From Phascolarctobacterium sp. (GTDB lineage Bacteria; Bacillota; Negativicutes; Acidaminococcales; Acidaminococcaceae): DNA of 64,000 bases. This document shows, in pieces, positions 35,852 to 45,900 of this stretch. Both the position numbers and the translations under genes were made by a program. The notes beneath the pieces are model-generated. The model was not told where the DNA came from. It saw only the letters and a list, made by a program, of their open reading frames with translations, and made no database searches. The stretch spans positions 124,001-188,000 of the forward strand of contig NZ_JAUNOQ010000003.1 of NCBI RefSeq assembly GCF_030531065.1. Reading direction: 5' to 3'. Numbering within the stretch: position 1 is the stretch's first letter; each line of letters opens with the position of its first letter.

Positions 35852-36985
35852 TTATTTAGCAACAGGACCAATCATAGCCAGCATCGTACCGGCAGCAACT
35901 GCGGTACCGATAACGCCTGCAACGTTCGGGCCCATAGCGTGCATCAGCAGGAAGTTGGCAGGGTTTGCTTTTTGGCCGACGATCTGGGATACGCGCGCTG
36001 CCATAGGTACTGCGGATACGCCTGCGGAACCGATAAGCGGATTAGTCTTGCCGCCGTCAAGCTTGCACATAATCTTGCCGAACACAACGCCGCCCCAGGT
36101 GCCTGCTGCGAAAGCAACCAAGCCCAGGAAGATGATCAGGATGGTTTGGTAGTTCAGGAAAGCTTCTGCGCTCATGGTCAAGCCGGTACCGGTAGCCAGC
36201 ATGATGGTTACGGTGTTCATCAAAGCGTTTTGCGCGGTATCGCTCAAACGATCCAGGCAGCCTGCTTCTTTGAACAAGTTACCCAGCATCAGCATACCGA
36301 TCAAAGCGGTTACAGGGGGTAACAACAGGGAAATAACGATGGTGCAGACAATGGGGAATACGACCTTTTCAAATTTAGAAACAGGGCGCAGCTGCTGCAT
36401 AACGATCTTACGCTCTGCTTCGCTGGTGAACAGTTTCATAATAGGAGGCTGAATCAGCGGAACCAAAGACATGTAGGAATATGCAGCAACGGCGATAGCG
36501 CCCAGCAGATTGGGAGCCATTTTAGCAGCCAGATAAATAGCGGTCGGGCCGTCCGCGCCGCCGATGATGCCGATAGCGGAAGCTTCCTGTACGGTGAAGC
36601 CCAAAGCCATAGCGCCCATCAGGGATACGAATACGCCGATTTGAGCGGCAGCGCCCAACAGCAGGGTTTTGGGGTTAGCGATCAGCGGACCGAAGTCGGT
36701 CATTGCGCCTACGCCCAAGAAAATCAACGGCGGGAATACTTCGTGTTGGATACCATACATAATAACGGACATTACGCCGGGAGCCTCGAAACCATTTTTA
36801 GGAATATTGGCCAGCAGGCAGCCAAAGGCGATAGGGGAAAGCAGCAAAGGCTCAAAGCCCTTACCGATAGCCATATACAACAGTACCAGGCCAACGCAGA
36901 TCATAATAATGTTGCCGCTGGTCAAAGCGGAAAACCCGCTGTCGGCCCATACAGATGCTAAAGCAACAACAAATGCTTCAACCAT
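35852..36985 (-). CDS. Sodium-translocating decarboxylase beta subunit, copy 3
   Basis: 377 residues, start [20 protein letters not shown] behind GGAGG. About nine-tenths alike to copies 1 and 2 by eye, with changes spread through the protein ([44 protein letters not shown]). All family motifs including [20 protein letters not shown] are kept. It is the most diverged copy and probably the oldest. Same gene order with a 44-residue subunit upstream. Confidence 0.92.
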   Translation of the reverse strand: MVEAFVVALASVWADSGFSALTSGNIIMICVGLVLLYMAIGKGFEPLLLSPIAFGCLLANIPKNGFEAPGVMSVIMYGIQHEVFPPLIFLGVGAMTDFGPLIANPKTLLLGAAAQIGVFVSLMGAMALGFTVQEASAIGIIGGADGPTAIYLAAKMAPNLLGAIAVAAYSYMSLVPLIQPPIMKLFTSEAERKIVMQQLRPVSKFEKVVFPIVCTIVISLLLPPVTALIGMLMLGNLFKEAGCLDRLSDTAQNALMNTVTIMLATGTGLTMSAEAFLNYQTILIIFLGLVAFAAGTWGGVVFGKIMCKLDGGKTNPLIGSAGVSAVPMAARVSQIVGQKANPANFLLMHAMGPNVAGVIGTAVAAGTMLAMIGPVAK

Positions 36986-37035
36986 GAGATAAATTCCTCC
37001 TCTTTTCCCGATATGGGATTTTAATATAAGTGCGT

Positions 37036-37050
37036 ATTGCCAAAGGCAAT
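37036..37050 (-). promoter_or_regulatory. Conserved hairpin, module 3
   Basis: ATTGCC TTT GGCAAT followed by ACGCACTTATATTA, kept although the rest of this spacer has diverged. Confidence 0.55.
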
Positions 37051-37206
37051 AAAAACTTCATTTCGTTCAACGCTTACGAACTCTCAAGCCCCGCCGCCTC
37101 CCCTAGTCGGCTTGCCTTCGCGCCGCCGCGCCATGAACCAGAATCGCTTCTGCCATCCATGAAGTTGTTAAAGCAGAAAACTGCTTTGAAACCAAATACG
37201 ACGGGC

Positions 37207-37341
37207 TTATTTCGCTTTAGCCTTCGTGGGATCGACTACCTGAATCAGACTCATCAATACGCCTAAAGCGATTAGCACGCCAAATACGATAGTCATATTG
37301 ATAACGGCAATCAGCCAAGGATTAGTTGTTACAGGACCCAT
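37207..37341 (-). CDS. 44-residue one-helix decarboxylase subunit, copy 3
   Basis: Same length as copies 1 and 2, with two changes: IAVINMTIVF for IALINMTIVF and a DPTKAKAK ending. Ribosome site GGAGGTGAG. Conservation of the protein while DNA differs shows it is a real gene under selection. Confidence 0.75.
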   Translation of the reverse strand: MGPVTTNPWLIAVINMTIVFGVLIALGVLMSLIQVVDPTKAKAK

Positions 37342-37418
37342 GCGCTCACCTCCACAACATAATCGCTCCGCCCTGAGCGAAGCAGGGGAAAATATTAGCA
37401 GCTCCTTGTGCTTGTTTA

Positions 37419-37461
37419 ATTATAAGCGGCGCGCTTACCCCTAACTGTTGCCCCCGTCACC
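37419..37461 (-). promoter_or_regulatory. Promoter of module 3 with Crp-like box
   Basis: TATAAT at 37419-37424 and TGTTGCCCCCGTCACC at 37446-37461. Spacing identical to modules 1 and 2 even though the surrounding bases differ. Confidence 0.65.
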
Positions 37462-37569
37462 TTAACGACGCGGTTAAGTCTTTGTCTATTTACTTAAAAG
37501 AGCTAAAATCTTTTTTATGTTTTTTATGCTTTTTTATGCTAATGAAAGTTAATAATCTTTTTTAACGCG

Positions 37570-37631
37570 CAGCAAAAATAAAAAATGGTTTAGGGCAAAA
37601 CAGCGTTTTAAGCTATTTCGCTCTAAACCAT
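37570..37631 (-). terminator. Terminator of the racemase/peptidase operon
   Basis: ATGGTTTAG ... CTAAACCAT with an inner AGCGAAATAGC/GCTGTTTTGCC pairing, followed by TTTTTATTTTT on the minus strand. Nothing else is recognised in 37632-37760. Confidence 0.8.
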
Positions 37632-37760
37632 AAAATTTATGAAAGCCAAAGTTTAGTTGCATTTGGCCCGGCGTTCCTTTCGCCACAAGCGTTACAAAAA
37701 TGCTTGACCACAACAAAGGATATTTTTGACTTTTATCAGCTATTTCGTTGCTAATGTATA

Positions 37761-38411
37761 CTACTGCCCTTTCTTCTCTACCATTTGCGTAACCGCAATA
37801 CCTATGGCTATACAAACCAGGCTCAACCAAATGATATGCACATGTAAAAAGCTTTTCAAGATAAAAGCGGCGCCAGCAGCCAGAATAATAGTAATAAAGC
37901 CCGCCTTAAGATGCTTCAGACAAAGCTGCATATAAACGGCTCCAAATAAGGATGGCATCAGATAGCGGAAGCCGTTCTTTATAAAGGGAGGCAGATTGTT
38001 AATTACTTCGCCTCCAAGATAAGTAAAAAGAGAAATAATAAAAATAGAAACAAACGTAGAAACAGCAACTCCGATTGTAGCCATCACATCGCCCTCAGGA
38101 GTAGCGGCTTCATAGCCGGAAGCCTTTTGAGCCATAGTAATTGCCGGAATACGGATATCGGCACAATTACCGCTGAGCCAGCCGATATAGCTGCCTGCTA
38201 CTCCCATCATTGTGTAGAAAGCTGTAGGCTGTACAATGTAGGTTATGCCAAAGCCAGCCAAAGCCACACCCCAGATCTTCAGTAAATCGCTGAAAGGAGG
38301 GATGATACCATAAGCAAAATATACATACACTGCAGGAATAAAGTTCGCAATAATACCGCAGCTTAAAAAGGTAACGCCAATGCGTACGGATTTCTTTTCA
38401 AAAGCGCTCAT
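37761..38411 (-). CDS. Unknown multi-pass membrane protein, partner of DUF5058-like protein
   Basis: 216 residues with about six hydrophobic segments, starting MSAFEKKSVRIGVTFLSCGI behind AAGGAGG. I do not recognise a named family. It lies 12 bases after the DUF5058-like gene and both are very hydrophobic, so they probably form a two-subunit transporter. The charged middle (GNCADIRIPAITMAQKASGY) could be a substrate-facing loop. Last gene of the operon. Confidence 0.65.
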   Translation of the reverse strand: MSAFEKKSVRIGVTFLSCGIIANFIPAVYVYFAYGIIPPFSDLLKIWGVALAGFGITYIVQPTAFYTMMGVAGSYIGWLSGNCADIRIPAITMAQKASGYEAATPEGDVMATIGVAVSTFVSIFIISLFTYLGGEVINNLPPFIKNGFRYLMPSLFGAVYMQLCLKHLKAGFITIILAAGAAFILKSFLHVHIIWLSLVCIAIGIAVTQMVEKKGQ

Positions 38412-38423
38412 TTTTTAACCTCC

Positions 38424-39125
38424 TTAGCCCATAATTGCGGCAGTAACATACATGCCAATAACAATCGATAAGCCCAAGCCAACCTCTTGCAGACGAGGAT
38501 AGTTTTTAAATACAGTAGAAATTACTACCATGGAGCCTGCTCCTACAAAAGCTGCAATCCACGTACTAGTTTTATAGGGCACTAAAGCGGGAGCCAGCAG
38601 GAATGCGAACAAGCCAATGCCAGAGCCAGCGATAAGCAGCTTAACTGTATTAGCGTCATACTTAGAATTCAGAGAAGCTACAACCTTGCTCATACGATGG
38701 GTTAAAAGCAAAGCCGCCAGCATCCACCCCACATTGTTTAATGCCATTCCCCACAGAGCGTAAGCAAAGCCCTTCAGGCCCCAGCTTGCAGTGTTAGGCT
38801 CGACGCCAGCAACCTTGGCCGCCAACGTAATCATGGCCATCTCTGAACGAGCAGCGCCAATGTCATTCATACGCATCCATGTCGTGGGGGTACCCATAAC
38901 AGCTAACAAAGCCATCATTATGATAACCGGTGCAAAGGAAGGCCCTACGGCTGTAATAGCAGCTGAGCGTATGCCAGCCATCCATCTTTCCTTAGGAATA
39001 CCCATACGCCTGGCTTCATCGATACCCGCCTTCAGGAAAACAGCGCTTTCAACAATAATTGTGATTATCATGATGGAGGAAGCTATCCACATCCCCGGAC
39101 TGTTAATTATTTCCTTAAATTCCAT
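38424..39125 (-). CDS. DUF5058-like membrane protein
   Basis: 233 residues, about six membrane segments, starting MEFKEIINSPGMWIASSIMI behind GGAGC. Pattern and length fit DUF5058 proteins (moderate certainty). A polar stretch KAGIDEARRMGIPKERWMAG follows the first helix. Its operon contains an NSAR/OSBS-type racemase and an M20 peptidase, so uptake of an amino-acid derivative is the likely job (inference). Confidence 0.65.
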   Translation of the reverse strand: MEFKEIINSPGMWIASSIMIITIIVESAVFLKAGIDEARRMGIPKERWMAGIRSAAITAVGPSFAPVIIMMALLAVMGTPTTWMRMNDIGAARSEMAMITLAAKVAGVEPNTASWGLKGFAYALWGMALNNVGWMLAALLLTHRMSKVVASLNSKYDANTVKLLIAGSGIGLFAFLLAPALVPYKTSTWIAAFVGAGSMVVISTVFKNYPRLQEVGLGLSIVIGMYVTAAIMG

Positions 39126-39135
39126 TTTCTGCTCC

Positions 39136-40248
39136 TTATTTCATAATCCAATGCGCTACCGTCATAGCATCGATAGCTTTTTCATCTACATCATACTTAA
39201 TACCATTGGTTTCATCGGGAACGATGATGGTACATCTATCAGTAATATCAACCATTGGCAGAGTAATATCCTGGTTAAAATAACGATTTGCTGCAGCCAC
39301 ATCATGCGCTAATTCCGTAAAACCAGGCAAAGAAGCAAAGGATACGTTTTGAGCACGGCCAATGCCTAATTCCGTCATACCGCCGCACCATAGTGGAATG
39401 TTGTTGGCAACGCACAAATCGTGAATACGCTTTCCTTCATACATTCCTCCAACACGGCTAGACTTAATATTAACTACACGGCAGGCCTTAAGCTTAATAG
39501 CGGCTACGCAGGCGTCATAAGAATCAATAGATTCATCTAAGCAGATAGGAGTAGAAATCTGAGATTGCAGCTCCGCATGGTCTACCAAATCACATTCTCC
39601 CAAAGGCTGCTCAATATATTGCAGCTTGTATTCGTCCAAAGCCTTAAAAAGCTCCACATCCTTTAAACTATAAGCAGAGTTAGCGTCAACCGTCAAGGTA
39701 ATATCGCCAAATTCCTTACGAATTCCCTTGATAACATCTATATCCTTCCCGGGATGAATTTTAATCTTAGTACGATGATAGCCTTGCTTCAGGTATTTTT
39801 CAATCATGCGATACAAATCATCTAAGGATTTTTCGCTGCCCAGGGATACGCCTACCTTAATTTCGTCTTGAGTGCCTCCTAACAGAGTTTTAATAGACTT
39901 ACCTGTTCTTTGACTCAGCAGCTCCCATAAAGCATTTTCAATAGCAGCCTTAGCCAAACGATTACCCTTGATATACTTAAACCTTTCAATAAACTCTGCA
40001 GGTCCTGCAATATCCTCGTGTAAAATAGCAGGAATGATAATATTCTTTAACACATGCAAAACAGTACCGTTATCCTCAGGATTGTAAAAGGGACCATAAA
40101 AGGCTTTGCATTCACCCCACCCGACTAAGCCTTCAGAATAAACCTTGATTAACAGTGCATCACGATTTACAAAGCTTGTAAAACTAGTAGTAAAGGGGTG
40201 ATTAAACGGGTTGTGTACATTAATAATATCCACGCGGTCAATTTTCAT
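39136..40248 (-). CDS. Enolase-superfamily enzyme, NSAR/OSBS type
   Basis: 370 residues, muconate lactonising subgroup. N-terminal capping domain, then the barrel with catalytic residues in order: KTKIKIHPGKD (KxK lysines, about 160), VDANSAY (Asp), IEQPL (Glu), CLDESID (Asp/Glu) and NIKSSRVGG (second catalytic Lys). The GGMTELGIGRAQNVSFASLP segment is typical of N-succinylamino acid racemase / o-succinylbenzoate synthase. No menaquinone genes adjoin; the M20 peptidase neighbour favours an N-acylamino acid racemase role. Start at ATG 40248 behind GAGGAGC. Confidence 0.85.
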   Translation of the reverse strand: MKIDRVDIINVHNPFNHPFTTSFTSFVNRDALLIKVYSEGLVGWGECKAFYGPFYNPEDNGTVLHVLKNIIIPAILHEDIAGPAEFIERFKYIKGNRLAKAAIENALWELLSQRTGKSIKTLLGGTQDEIKVGVSLGSEKSLDDLYRMIEKYLKQGYHRTKIKIHPGKDIDVIKGIRKEFGDITLTVDANSAYSLKDVELFKALDEYKLQYIEQPLGECDLVDHAELQSQISTPICLDESIDSYDACVAAIKLKACRVVNIKSSRVGGMYEGKRIHDLCVANNIPLWCGGMTELGIGRAQNVSFASLPGFTELAHDVAAANRYFNQDITLPMVDITDRCTIIVPDETNGIKYDVDEKAIDAMTVAHWIMK

Positions 40249-40265
40249 ACTTTTCAGCTCCTCAC

Positions 40266-41438
40266 TTAAAAATCATCAGGTAAATTTATAATGGTTAAAA
40301 CGATTTTGGCAGCCTGCTCTAAAATGCTGCTTTCATAAGCATATTCTTCCAAGGTATGGTTATGGTCGCCAATGATACCTGTACCGCATAAGGTAGGCAC
40401 ACCCACATGCGACACAAAAGCCGCATCACTGCAGCCGCCGACAAATATACCTGTAGGCCGCTTATAGCCTAATTCCTCAGCAGCGTTGGCAAACCGCTCC
40501 ATCAAAGCGTCTGTCTTAGCTACCTTTTCCAAGGCTCTGAACAGACCTACAGCCTCTAATTCTGCATGAATCAACGGATTAGGATTGTCCTCAACTATTT
40601 TGCGAATGTTGTTTAGAGCGCTATCGTAGGCTTCATTAGTCTTAAAGCGAATATCATTGACAAATTCACAGTAGTCCGGGACAATATTGCTCTTGGTCCC
40701 GCCTTTGATTACGCCTGTGCCAAAATAAGCATCATCATAATCGCTTAATTTGGCTATAGCAGATATTTTCTCCGCCGCCGCCAGGATTGCATTAGCCCCG
40801 TCCCAAGGAGCATTACCCGCGTGAGCGGCCTTACCGTAGACCTTAACCTTCAAGATGCCGCCGCCATTACGCTCTAGTACAATCTGGTCATGCAAACGGC
40901 CGCTGTCACAGTTAAAGCAGCAGCAGGCTCCACAGGCTTCCTGCTCAATAATAACCGCGCTAGCCCCGTTGCTAAGGGTATGAGCCACCTCTTCATCACT
41001 CACTAAAACCAGCTTCAGCTGGCGTTTGTTATAACCTAAGGCCTGCAAAGCCTTCAGGACAAATATAGCAATAACTATGCCGCCTTTAGTATCGTAAACG
41101 CCTGGACCACGCACAATATCCGGATTCACAGCGTCCCGCACAAACACATCCTCGCCAAAAGCGCCTACAGGATGCACGGTATCCATATGGCTGCACAGCA
41201 GAATCGGCGCCAGCTCCGTAGCCTGGCTTTCTGCTACTAAAGTGGGGCCAGCAGTCTCAAAGCAGTGCTTTTGCACCTTTAAGCCCATAGCATTCAAATA
41301 AGTATCTAAATGAGCCGCCAGCTTTTCTAAGGCCGGCTTATCTGCAGAAGGAGTTTCGATACGGACTATATTTTCATATAAGTAGCTAATCTGCTGCTTC
41401 TGCTGGTTTAAATATTCAACAAGTTTATTGTTTTCCAT
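40266..41438 (-). CDS. M20 family metallopeptidase / N-acyl amino acid hydrolase
   Basis: 390 residues, di-zinc M20 fold. Metal and catalytic residues: CSHMDTVHPVG (HxD), GPGVYDTKGG (Asp), VSDEEVAH (Glu-Glu), and GDHNHTLEEYA near the C-terminus; the lid domain begins near KVYGKAAHAGNAP. The group includes carboxypeptidase G2, desuccinylases and deacylases. I start at ATG 41438, with AGGTGG upstream; the frame could begin at a GTG nine bases earlier. Beside the NSAR-type enzyme, it probably releases the free L-amino acid from its N-acyl form (inference). Confidence 0.88.
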   Translation of the reverse strand: MENNKLVEYLNQQKQQISYLYENIVRIETPSADKPALEKLAAHLDTYLNAMGLKVQKHCFETAGPTLVAESQATELAPILLCSHMDTVHPVGAFGEDVFVRDAVNPDIVRGPGVYDTKGGIVIAIFVLKALQALGYNKRQLKLVLVSDEEVAHTLSNGASAVIIEQEACGACCCFNCDSGRLHDQIVLERNGGGILKVKVYGKAAHAGNAPWDGANAILAAAEKISAIAKLSDYDDAYFGTGVIKGGTKSNIVPDYCEFVNDIRFKTNEAYDSALNNIRKIVEDNPNPLIHAELEAVGLFRALEKVAKTDALMERFANAAEELGYKRPTGIFVGGCSDAAFVSHVGVPTLCGTGIIGDHNHTLEEYAYESSILEQAAKIVLTIINLPDDF

Positions 41439-41557
41439 ACATTCCACCTAAATAATTGCTAAATTTCTTCTCTAAGAATACAACTAGACAAAGGACTTTA
41501 ATAGGCGTATAATTAGGTCTATAATTATAAACTACGTCTAAAAAAGAGGTAACAGAC

Positions 41558-42850
41558 ATGAAGCTGGGAATTATAGGCGCTAAAAGTATCATAGATATTC
41601 TAATAAAGGTAATAAGAGAAGAAACAATCGACATTGATATTGTCTCTGTAGAAACAGACGTTATTACAGAGACTCCGAAAAAAACTCGTATTTTAGAAAA
41701 GCAGGTTGACGCCATTCTTTTTACAGGCGTCTATAATTACTACTTTACCCTTGCACATTTAAAGAAGGCCTCAATTCCCTGGAGCTTTTTACCACATAAT
41801 CGTATTTCAGCAATGCAAGCGCTTTTACAGGCAAGTATTAATTTTCACAGCGATTTAAAGCATATCAGCTTGGACACCTATGATCCGCAGATTATTCGGG
41901 AAGCTCTGCAAACTGTCGGGATAAACGACGCTAAAATTTATACTGCGACCATAGACCCTAATGCCGAAAATTTAAATGAAAAGCTCTTCCATGCGCATAG
42001 TAAACGCTATCAGCAAAACAATGAGGTTATCTGCCTTACCAGTCACCAGGTATGCCACGAACTACTAACCAAAGCCGGCATTCCCTGCCTGCGCATTTAT
42101 CCTGCCAGAGAAATCATCAAGGAGCAAATATACTACCTCCAGCTTCAGCATTTAAATGTTTCTGAAAAGCAGGGCAACTATGCCGTTGTAGCGATTCACT
42201 ATAACTATATTTTTGACAATGAAAAAGACCCCGCCGTGCGCGACTGGGAAAAGCTACGCTATCAACACGAAATCAGAGAATATGTATATACCATAGCTCA
42301 CAAGCTTCAGGCAGCGGTTTTCTCAGACGATATTGTACCTTTATTTATTGTAACCTCCAAAAATATGCTCAATAATGTTTTCTTAAAGCAGCAGGATCAT
42401 ATTAAACTGCTGCAATTCGGACAACAGCTGCAGCGCTTCCGCGTCTGCTTAGGTATCGGTCTTGGCAACAGCATGTTAGAAGCGAAAGCTCATTCAACAA
42501 TGGCCTTGAACCATGCCTTCAAGGATATCGACGTGCGAGCCTATATCGCCAGGGACAGTTCTGAAAATGTAGCGCCTGCAGTAACCACAGAACTACTAGA
42601 GAAAACCCCTCTTAAGGTCATGGCCGAGCACTGCGGTTTTACCGTAGCTACGTTGCAAAAGCTTAACAATGCGTTAGAAAAAATCGGCAATCCTATTACG
42701 GCAGAACAGTTGGCTGAGGAGATGCACATGAATGTCCGCAGCATAAACCGCATTCTCGTCAAACTTGAGGATGCAGGCTGCGTCAATGTAGTGGCTAAGC
42801 AGGGACATGGCAGAGGTAGGCCGACGCGAGTTTTAAAAATAATTATATAG
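41558..42850 (+). CDS. Transcriptional regulator with C-terminal HTH
   Basis: 430 residues. The N-terminal part (MKLGIIGAKSIIDILIKVIR, VDAILFTGVYNYYF) looks like a sensory alpha/beta domain; the middle (about 205-335) has a GGDEF-like arrangement without the GGDEF motif (GIGLGNSMLEAKAHSTMALNH); the C-terminus holds a winged helix (NPITAEQLAEEMHMNVRSIN). It is divergent from the M20/NSAR operon with 119 bases between start codons, so it most likely controls it. The intergenic region has paired TATAATTA-like AT blocks. Family name not certain. Confidence 0.75.
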   Translation: MKLGIIGAKSIIDILIKVIREETIDIDIVSVETDVITETPKKTRILEKQVDAILFTGVYNYYFTLAHLKKASIPWSFLPHNRISAMQALLQASINFHSDLKHISLDTYDPQIIREALQTVGINDAKIYTATIDPNAENLNEKLFHAHSKRYQQNNEVICLTSHQVCHELLTKAGIPCLRIYPAREIIKEQIYYLQLQHLNVSEKQGNYAVVAIHYNYIFDNEKDPAVRDWEKLRYQHEIREYVYTIAHKLQAAVFSDDIVPLFIVTSKNMLNNVFLKQQDHIKLLQFGQQLQRFRVCLGIGLGNSMLEAKAHSTMALNHAFKDIDVRAYIARDSSENVAPAVTTELLEKTPLKVMAEHCGFTVATLQKLNNALEKIGNPITAEQLAEEMHMNVRSINRILVKLEDAGCVNVVAKQGHGRGRPTRVLKIII

Positions 42851-42857
42851 GCAAAAA

Positions 42858-42902
42858 GCTCCGCCCGACCCGATAAGGGACGAGCGGAGCTTCGTTTTAA
42901 AA
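42858..42902. terminator. Terminator between regulator and RND pump
   Basis: AAGCTCCGC ... GCGGAGCTT followed by CGTTTTAAAA; A-rich on the other side, so it can serve both converging transcripts. Confidence 0.75.
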
Positions 42903-42924
42903 CGATGTTAACTTACCGCGCTTC

Positions 42925-45900
42925 TTACAGCTGTTCAGTAACGTCTTCTTTCTTCTTACGGCTGAAGAAATGTTCTACAACCACGAAGAGCGTAGGAATG
43001 AGGAAGATGCCGAAAGCGGTAGCAATGGCCATGCCGCCTACTACGGCGTTACCCATGGACACGCGCGCGCCGGCGCCCGGGCCGGTAGCGATAGCCAGCG
43101 GCAAGCAGCCCAGAATAAACGCAAAGGACGTCATCAAAATAGGACGCAGGCGGACATGAGCGGCTTCAATGGCAGCCTGCACAGCATCCATACCTTGCTC
43201 CATGTACATCTTGGCATATTCGACAATCAAAATGGCGTTCTTCGCAGACAAGCCGATAAGGGTAATCAGAGCAATCTGCATATAAACGTCGTTGTTCTGC
43301 CCGCGCAGGTACTGCGACAGGAAGCAGCCGAATATTGCGGAGGGCACGGACAGCAGTACGGCCAGAGGAATGGTCCAGCTTTCGTACAGCGCCGCCAAAA
43401 GCAGGAAGACGAAAATCATGGAAATGATATAGATTTGCGTAGAACGGCTGCCTGCTTCGATTTCGTCGCGGCTCTGGTCAACCCATTCGTAGGTGTACGT
43501 ATTGGGCAGCGTTTCCGCGGCTACTTCTTCCAAAGCTGCCATAGCCTGACCGGTGGAATAACCGTCGGCAGGGTCGCCCGCAATCTTAATCGCGCGCGCG
43601 CCGTTAAAGCGCGTCATAATCAGGGAACTGTTTTTCTCTTGCGGCGTTACCAAGGTGTTCAGCGGCACCAGCTGCCCGTCGTTACTGCGCACAAAGAAGT
43701 AACGCATATCGTTGACGCCGGTACGGTATTTGGAATCGGCCTGCATCACTACCTTCCAGGTACGGCCGAAGTTATTGATATCGTTGATTTCGTAGCCGCC
43801 CAAGAAAGTCTGCAAAGCATTGTACACGCTGGATACGGGCACGTTCAGGGATTGTGCCTTTTCGCGATCGACTTCAAAATTATACATGGGCGTCGTGGTA
43901 TTCAGCGTCGTATAAACCATAGCGATTTCCGGCCGTTGGTTAGCCTTCGCCAAAAATTCGTTGGCGCGCTGGCCCATAACTTCTACATCCTCGCCGCCCA
44001 GGTTCATCAAGTACAGGCTCAAAGTACCGGTATTGGACGCGCCCGGCAAAGAGGGCGGCTGGAAGGCCATAATCTGAGCGTCGGGGAAATCGGCGCTCAT
44101 GCCGTACATCATCGGGATAATATCCTGCACCGAATTATCGCGGTTCTGGTAATCGTCCATAGCAATTACCAGCAAAGCGGAATTAGCCTTTTGCGCGTTA
44201 CTCAGAATATCTACGCCGCTAACCGTCAGGACATTTTTTACGCCCGGCAGCTTTCCTGCTCTTTCGCCAATCTCGCTCAGTAACTGAATTGTGCGGTTAC
44301 TGGAAGCGGCTTCAGGCAGGGAAATAGATACGGCGCTCATGCCCTGGTCCTCGTTCGGCACGAAGCCGGTGGGCGTTACCTTCGCCAAAGCGCCGATGCA
44401 GATGACGATAACAACTAAGCAGGTCAGCATCAGCTTGGACCTGCGGATGCACACCTCGACGTTTTTCACGTATTTTGCCAGCATACGGGCGTACCAATTA
44501 TTAAATCCCGCTACCATTTTACCGATAAAGCCTTTAGGAGCCGTCTCCTCGTCCTTCTTAACCAAAATCAGGGCGCACAGCGCCGGCGTCAGGGACAAAG
44601 CGACGATGGCCGAAAGCAGCATGGATACGGAAATAGTAATCGCAAACTGCTTATACAATTCGCCGACGGTACCGCCGGTAAAGGCTGTAGGAATGAATAC
44701 CGCCGCCAGCACGAAGGCGATGGCCACAACAGGGCCGGATACTTCGTTCATAGCGCGGTAGGTGGCTTCCTTAGGCGACATACCGTTTTCCTGAATATGA
44801 TGCTCTACCGCCTCTACTACGACGATGGCGTCGTCGACAACCAGACCGATTGCCAGAATCATGGCGAACGCCGTCAGCGTATTAATGGTAAAGCCTAAAA
44901 TTACGAAGGAAGCGAAGGTGCCTACCAAAGATACCGGCACGGCCAGCATAGGAATAAGCGTGGCGCGCCAGCTGCCCAGGAACATGAATACTACGAAGAT
45001 AACCAAAGCCAACGCTTCGAAAAATGTATGGGCAACCTTGTTCAGGGATTCCGTAATGAACTGGGTATTATCCTGAACGATAATCAGCTTCATATCGTCC
45101 GGGAAACGCGATTCTGCATCCGCCAATACTTCTTTAATATTGCCGACGGTTTCCAAAGAGTTGGCGTCGGACGTCAAAGATACAGGGAATACAACGGAGT
45201 CGCCGCCGTTTATCCGGCTGACGGTCATATCGTTACGCGGCCCTTCTTTAATCGTAGCGATATCACGCAGCTTCAAATTATCGCCTTTTTGCGTGCGGAC
45301 GATAACGTTGCCAAATTCTTCCGGCGTTTTTAAACGGCCCTGGGCGCTGGCGGAATAAGTACGCTCCTGCATAGCGTCGGTAGGACGGTCGCCGATGGAG
45401 CCTACGGCCGCCTGGATATTCTGCGTTTGGATAGCGTTAGTAACATCGTCCACCGTCACGCCCAGCTGCGCCATCTTTTCCGGGTTCAGCCACAGGCGCA
45501 TGGAATATTCCGGACCGTATTCGTTGACAGACGAAACACCCTTAACGCGCTTCACGGCGTCGATAAAGTTGGCGTCGGCGTAAGTACGCAGGAACATACC
45601 GTCGTAAGTCTTGTTCGGCGAATACAAGCCGAAGTACATAATAGTTTCCGCCGATTGCTTAGTCGTAGTGATACCGTAAGCGGTTACTTCGGCGGGCATG
45701 GAGCTGTTAGCCTGGGATACGCGGTTCTGTACCTCTACGGACGCGATATCGGCGTTCTTGTCCAGGTTGAACTGAACGTTCAATTCGTACTGGCCGTTAC
45801 TGGTACTGATGGAGTTCATATCCAGCATATTTTCTACGCCGCTGACCTTCTGTTCGATAGCCTGGGCAACGGCTTCTTCTACTACGTCGGCGCTGGCGCC

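Noticed and set aside
37549-37830. Minus-strand frame of 93 codons past the membrane protein gene
   Set aside because: It overlaps the operon terminator and the end of the gene at 37761, has no ribosome site and shows no protein-like pattern.
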